Shown: one piece after another, positions 60,309 to 64,000 of the stretch | How the letters are laid out: each line of letters opens with the position of its first letter | How positions within the stretch are numbered: the stretch's first letter is position 1 | Assembly (NCBI GenBank): GCA_013151235.1 | Contig: JAADIO010000019.1 | Location: forward strand, 1 to 64,000 | From: Deltaproteobacteria bacterium | GTDB lineage: Bacteria > CG2-30-53-67 | Length of the DNA: 64,000 nt | Direction of reading: 5' to 3' | Position numbers and translations under genes: made by a program | Notes under the pieces: model-generated | The model's input: the letters and a program-made list of their open reading frames with translations, nothing else | The model's database searches: none | Told to the model about the DNA's origin: nothing

Positions 60309-62341
60309 TCGGCAACCGCCTTCCGGGTGGCTTCCTCAATAAGGGCGCCCACGTCGAGGACCAGTACAGCCTGCTTGTCTCCCAGCTCCGTTGCCCCCGC
60401 AATGCCGGGAATCCCCTTCAGGGTCCGGCCGACGGCCTTGATAACGATCTCCTGTTTGTCGAGGAAGTCATCCACGATGATGCCGATCTTTTTTTCCGCC
60501 AGCCCGGCCACGACGATGTGTGACTTTTCCATGGAGCGGCTGTTGTCTCCGGGAAGCCGGAATGCCTCCTGGAGCCGGATCAGTGGGAGCGTCCGGCCTC
60601 GAAGCTTGATCACTTCCCGCTGCTCAATGGTCTGGATGCTTTGCCGGGGGAGGATCAGGTTTTCCGTGACGGCATTTAACGGGATGGCAAAGATCTGGTC
60701 CGTGCATTGGACGATCAGGGCCGGGATGATGGCGAGGGTAATGGGAAGGGTGATGGTAAAGAGGGTCCCTTCGCCGGGTTCGGTGTCGATGTCGATCATA
60801 CCCCCCAACAGGGTGATGTTCTTTTTCGCGACATCCATACCGACCCCTCGTCCGGAGACCTCGCTCACCTTCTCCGCCGTGGAGAATCCGGGCAGAAAGA
60901 TCAGGTTCAATGTCTCCTCTTCGGTCATGGATTCGTCTTCCTCCACCAGTCCTTTTTCGATCGCTTTCTCCCGGATCTTTTTCACATCGATTCCTGCACC
61001 GTCTTCTTCAACTTCAATAATGACGTGATTCCCCTCCTGATATGCCCTCAGTTCGATGGTTCCTTCCGCTTGTTTTCCAGCGGCTTTTCGAACCTCGGGG
61101 GTCTCGATACCGTGATCAATGGCATTCCGGATAATATGCATCAGGGGGTCGGCCAGCTCTTCGATGACCATCTTGTCGAGTTCCGTATCCTCCCCCGAAG
61201 TTGCAAAGCGGATCTGTTTTCCCGCGTCATGGGAAAGTTTACGAACGATTCGGTTGAGGCGGTTGAAGATCTGTCCGATGGGAATCATCCGGACTTCGAG
61301 GACCCCGTCTTGCAGTTCTGTAAGTTTTCGTTCCAGAACCTCCACGGCTTGGTGAAAGCTGTTTGCCAGACCGGCCTGTGCCTCCGCCTGCCGGAGAGTT
61401 TTGATATTTGCTTTGAGGATATCTTTGCTCTGGATCAGTTCTCCGACAACGTTCATCAGGTGGTCCAGCTTGCCGATATCTACGCGGACTGTCCGGGTCA
61501 GGCCCTTGATGTCGCTGACGAAGTTCTCGCTTCCCCTCGCAGGGGCCGTTTCCGTCGGGGTGGGAGGTTCGCTGTCTTTCACCGGGGCATAGTTGATCTC
61601 CTCGATTTCGGCCGACTCAAAGGCGGAAATTACCGAAACGACCTTCTCCTGCTCTTCCTGGGAGCCGACGATGAGTGTGAACTGAATGCCCGATTCGGGA
61701 CTGTCGCCGGTACTGGGAAGGGTGGTGATGATCTCTCCGATTTCGGAAAGACCGGCGGTGAGCTTCTGCAGGTCCTGGTCGAAGGTCGCGAGGTCAAAGG
61801 AAATCCGGATCTTGTAGAGGTGATCTCCCTGCTCGATATTTGCCAGCAGGCGGTGTTCTTCGTATTCCGTCAGGACCTCGATGACGGCCGGTGAGATATT
61901 GCAGGTTTTCAGAAGAGACTCTTCCTGGGCCCCCTCCGTGTCTGCGTGCAGGACCGCTTCGATCCGGGCTAAGGCATCTTCGATCGGGAGATCATCGTTT
62001 CCCTCTTCCCCGATTTTCAGGATCAGCCCGTTTAAAGTGTCAAGACTCTCGAAAAGGCAGTCCAGGACGGGGGGTGCGAGTTTCAGTTTCCCCAGACGCA
62101 GACTGTCTAACATATTCTCCAGGTTGTGACTCAGTTCGGAGACCTTGGTGAATCCAAGCATGCCGGAGAGCCCTTTCAGGGAATGAGCCCCCCGGAAAAT
62201 CCCGTTGATGATCTCCGGGTTGATCCGGGCTGAACCGATCCCTTCTTCGAGGTGAACGAGGTTGTTTCCGATCCCTTCGAGGATCTCTTCCCCTTCTGCG
62301 AGAAATTCAATGGTCGCTTTTTGCTGGTTTGAATCCATCAT
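60305..62341 (-). CDS. cheA: CheA sensor histidine kinase
   Basis: 678 residues. N-terminal Hpt domain with phospho-His53 (FRGAHSLKGLSGM), dimerisation segment (VRVDIGKLDHLMNVVGELI), ATP-binding domain (HIIRNAIDHGIETPEVR, DDGAGI-type box, GRGVGMDVAKKNI) and C-terminal CheW-like domain. It overlaps the cheY stop by 4 bases. It has a single Hpt, so it is a conventional CheA. Confidence 0.95.
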   Translation of the reverse strand: MMDSNQQKATIEFLAEGEEILEGIGNNLVHLEEGIGSARINPEIINGIFRGAHSLKGLSGMLGFTKVSELSHNLENMLDSLRLGKLKLAPPVLDCLFESLDTLNGLILKIGEEGNDDLPIEDALARIEAVLHADTEGAQEESLLKTCNISPAVIEVLTEYEEHRLLANIEQGDHLYKIRISFDLATFDQDLQKLTAGLSEIGEIITTLPSTGDSPESGIQFTLIVGSQEEQEKVVSVISAFESAEIEEINYAPVKDSEPPTPTETAPARGSENFVSDIKGLTRTVRVDIGKLDHLMNVVGELIQSKDILKANIKTLRQAEAQAGLANSFHQAVEVLERKLTELQDGVLEVRMIPIGQIFNRLNRIVRKLSHDAGKQIRFATSGEDTELDKMVIEELADPLMHIIRNAIDHGIETPEVRKAAGKQAEGTIELRAYQEGNHVIIEVEEDGAGIDVKKIREKAIEKGLVEEDESMTEEETLNLIFLPGFSTAEKVSEVSGRGVGMDVAKKNITLLGGMIDIDTEPGEGTLFTITLPITLAIIPALIVQCTDQIFAIPLNAVTENLILPRQSIQTIEQREVIKLRGRTLPLIRLQEAFRLPGDNSRSMEKSHIVVAGLAEKKIGIIVDDFLDKQEIVIKAVGRTLKGIPGIAGATELGDKQAVLVLDVGALIEEATRKAVAE

Positions 62342-62721
62342 GACGGACTTGCTTCCTTTAAGAGTGTCTTGACGGCGGACTGCAGGTCTTCCGCGTCAAA
62401 GGGCTTGGTAATATAGGTGTCGGCGCCCAGTGCCATTCCTTTCTTCCGGTCCTCCGCGCTCTTTTCCGTGGTGACGATGATGAGAGGGGTCTTGCTGTAC
62501 GTTGGATGCTTCTTGACGAAGTTGACCAGTTCCAGTCCATTGATGTCCGGCATGTTTATGTCGGTGATGATGAGATCGAACTGCCGGGCCGGCAGGATTT
62601 TGAGCGCTTCAAAGCCGCTGGCCGCCTCCGTGATGTCGCAGTCGCAGAGGTCCTCCAGTGTGGAGGCGATGAGCGCCCGCATTGTGGATGAATCTTCAAC
62701 GATCAGTATGCACGGGTTCAC
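62338..62721 (-). CDS. CheY-like response regulator
   Basis: 127 residues. GTG start at 62721 with AAAGGAG upstream; an in-frame ATG farther up would lie inside the neighbouring gene and adds unrelated residues. Receiver motifs IVEDSSTMRALI, LIITDINMP and ITKPF are complete. It is upstream of cheA and probably takes its phosphoryl group. Confidence 0.92.
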   Translation of the reverse strand: MNPCILIVEDSSTMRALIASTLEDLCDCDITEAASGFEALKILPARQFDLIITDINMPDINGLELVNFVKKHPTYSKTPLIIVTTEKSAEDRKKGMALGADTYITKPFDAEDLQSAVKTLLKEASPS

Positions 62722-62752
62722 GGATAGTTGCTCCTTTGTGTCAGGCGGATAG

Positions 62753-64000
62753 TTAATGCCGTTGCATGTCGTGCAGCTTCCGCTCCAGGTCGGAACGGTC
62801 CAGGACCATCCCCGCCTGGATGATGAAGATCTCCAGCGCTTCAATGTCGCCGATCGGTTCCCGCTTCTCCCCGTTGTCCCCGTAAAAGAGGGCCAGGGTT
62901 TCCGTTCCGCTGTTGACCGGAATCACCAGAGATTCTTCCGGTTTTATGCCGCCGAGGGTTTCAAGGAGAACGGTATTCCAGCGGGTGGTTCCCGCCAGAG
63001 GTTGCACAACCCGGGCCCGGCGACGGATGGCTTCCGTCAGGATCGAGTCTTCGGCGGCGGGGATGACCAAGTTCCGGATCCGGTCATTGGCCTGGTTGTC
63101 TTCGCCGGGGAGACCGAACTGGCCGAACCCCCGGATCTCCCCGTCCCGGATAACGAAAAGGGCGGCGCGGCTCAGAAACTCCGAAGCGTAGCGAAGGATC
63201 AGCAGCAGGACCTCCGAAAGGCTGCTCGGGCCTTTCAGTTCTTCCACCATTGCTTTTAAACTGACGATCTCCTTCTGTTCCGTCTCGGGTTCCGGAAGTT
63301 CCATCTCGTCGCCGACTTCGAGGATCAGTTCCTCCAAAAAGTCCAGGTCCTTCTTTTCTGAAGGGGGTGCTGCTTTTTCTTCAACAAGGGAGGCTGTGAC
63401 CTTGTTTTCCGCCGTGTCGATCTCGTCCTGGACCGATTCCCAGAGTCCTTCGGGGTGACCGTCCGCGGGGGGTGGTCCTTCCGGTTCGGAAAGGGAAACA
63501 GGCGAATCCTCCATGAGAGAGGCAAACCCGATCGGTCCTTTTGTCTCAGAACCGGAAGCTGCCTCGCGATGTTTCTCCTCATCGAGGAGCCTCAGTCCTT
63601 CAATAATCAGGTGCTGTGTCGGGATGCCGTCCCGGAGGACAAACTCGGACGGGTAGGGTGGAAGAACCTCTTTCGGAGAAGAAAGGAGCTTGAATTCAAA
63701 ATGCCCTTCATCCCATTTCAGCAGATCAAAGATCACCCGCTGGATATATTCCATAAGAATCGGCTCAATCGTTTCCCTGGGAATGACCCGCTGTCGGACC
63801 AGGATCGTGGCCAACGGTTCCATGGTCTGTTCCTGGATCGAAAGAGCGGCATCCCTTTGCGCTTCAGTGATCAATCCTCTGGAGATGAGAAATACCCCGA
63901 GGGGAGACCGGTTGGGCGAGCTTGAGGCCTTGATGATGTTTCCATCAAGGAAGGTGATAGCGGCTTTCTGTTCCGGATGCTCAGCGGAGACGATTTTGAG
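62753..64000 (-). CDS. PATAN/DUF4388-GAF protein, 5-prime end cut by window edge
   Basis: The frame is open to 64000 and the start is outside. Visible residues show a DUF4388/PATAN module (TFLDGNIIKASSSPN, then LLKWDEGHFEFKLL), a long acidic linker, and a GAF-like domain (VLLLILRYASEFLSRAALFVI, NTVLLETLGG, ESLVIPVNSGTETLALFYGD). PATAN proteins often occur with chemosensory and motility regulators of social behaviour. It is the first gene of the minus-strand cluster inside the window. An apparent TTG start at 63874 is not needed, since the homology continues upstream of it. Confidence 0.78.
   Translation of the reverse strand, partial: LKIVSAEHPEQKAAITFLDGNIIKASSSPNRSPLGVFLISRGLITEAQRDAALSIQEQTMEPLATILVRQRVIPRETIEPILMEYIQRVIFDLLKWDEGHFEFKLLSSPKEVLPPYPSEFVLRDGIPTQHLIIEGLRLLDEEKHREAASGSETKGPIGFASLMEDSPVSLSEPEGPPPADGHPEGLWESVQDEIDTAENKVTASLVEEKAAPPSEKKDLDFLEELILEVGDEMELPEPETEQKEIVSLKAMVEELKGPSSLSEVLLLILRYASEFLSRAALFVIRDGEIRGFGQFGLPGEDNQANDRIRNLVIPAAEDSILTEAIRRRARVVQPLAGTTRWNTVLLETLGGIKPEESLVIPVNSGTETLALFYGDNGEKREPIGDIEALEIFIIQAGMVLDRSDLERKLHDMQRH

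Noticed and set aside
59010-61028. A 672-codon open frame on the plus strand
   Set aside because: It is antisense to cheW, the GGDEF gene and cheA; its translation shows no family motif.
62722-62844. Upstream ATG start of the CheY next to cheA
   Set aside because: It adds residues unrelated to receivers and overlaps the PATAN/GAF gene; the GTG at 62721 has AAAGGAG upstream.

Overview
The window reads as a chromosomal segment of a Gram-negative, anaerobic or facultatively anaerobic sulfur-metabolising bacterium. Supporting signs are a dissimilatory sulfite reductase (dsr) island, periplasmic multihaem cytochromes, an outer-membrane porin, a PEP-CTERM protein, exopolysaccharide genes and a large chemosensory cluster. 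The gene mix (DsrD and DsrMK together with DsrEFH and a DsrL-like protein) resembles uncultivated Desulfobacterota or Nitrospirota-type lineages. I cannot fix the phylum from this window: there is no rRNA and no tRNA that I can see.

Layout. (1) 1-6743, minus strand: the tail of an exopolysaccharide operon, with two family-4-type glycosyltransferases (one cut by the window edge), a family-2 glycosyltransferase, a DegT-type sugar aminotransferase, a methyltransferase, an ATP-grasp enzyme and a Wzx-type flippase. Most junctions overlap by 4-11 bases or are separated by 2 bases. (2) 6.7-15.5 kb: a loosely packed stretch with a LamG/PEP-CTERM protein, a TMTC-like membrane TPR protein, a BrnT/BrnA-like toxin-antitoxin pair, a 10-11 haem cytochrome behind a response regulator, a 52-residue Cys-containing small protein, and a glutamine-amidotransferase-like protein. 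Dispersed repeats and hairpins crowd its intergenic gaps. (3) 15.5-20.5 kb, plus strand: a CobB/CbiA-family amidase (probable DsrN), OsmC, a VOC protein, a CBS-pair protein, NAD kinase and a thioredoxin-reductase-like flavoprotein. (4) 20.6-24.2 kb, minus strand: a compact operon with a thioredoxin-fold protein, a TauE/TSUP anion exporter carrying a large extra N-terminal domain, a DsrE-like protein and a pentahaem cytochrome. (5) 24.4-38.1 kb, plus strand: the dsr island, in the order RsbRD_N protein, DsrM, DsrK, DsrC, DsrE, DsrF, DsrH, HEAT protein, DsrA, DsrB, DsrD, DsrL-like, rubrerythrin-like, NfnA, NfnB. A bidirectional terminator closes it and a second DsrF paralogue faces it. (6) 38.8-44.9 kb: pdxA, a DUF4912 protein, a GH57 branching-enzyme-type protein and a secreted subtilisin-like protease with dockerin-like repeats. 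(7) 45.3-64.0 kb, all minus strand: a chemosensory cluster (PATAN/GAF protein, CheY, CheA, receiver-GGDEF, CheW, porin, PstS-like protein, Cache MCP, MCP fused to a PhnD-like binding domain, zinc-ribbon receiver, HEAT-repeat protein, CheR, CheB, GAF protein, CheY).

How the parts fit. DsrAB would use sirohaem, or the amide made by DsrN, to interconvert sulfite and DsrC-bound sulfur. DsrMK would link the DsrC trisulfide to the quinone pool. DsrL and NfnAB would connect NAD(P)H and ferredoxin. DsrEFH would deliver or accept sulfane sulfur. The TSUP operon could move sulfite or another sulfur anion out of the cell. Because markers of both directions sit in one island, sulfur disproportionation or a reversible pathway is plausible, but this is inference. 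The chemosensory cluster carries three independent phosphorus/oxyanion-type modules (porin O/P family, PstS-like protein, PhnD-like domain on an MCP), suggesting a dedicated anion-sensing array. This is the most unusual system in the window.
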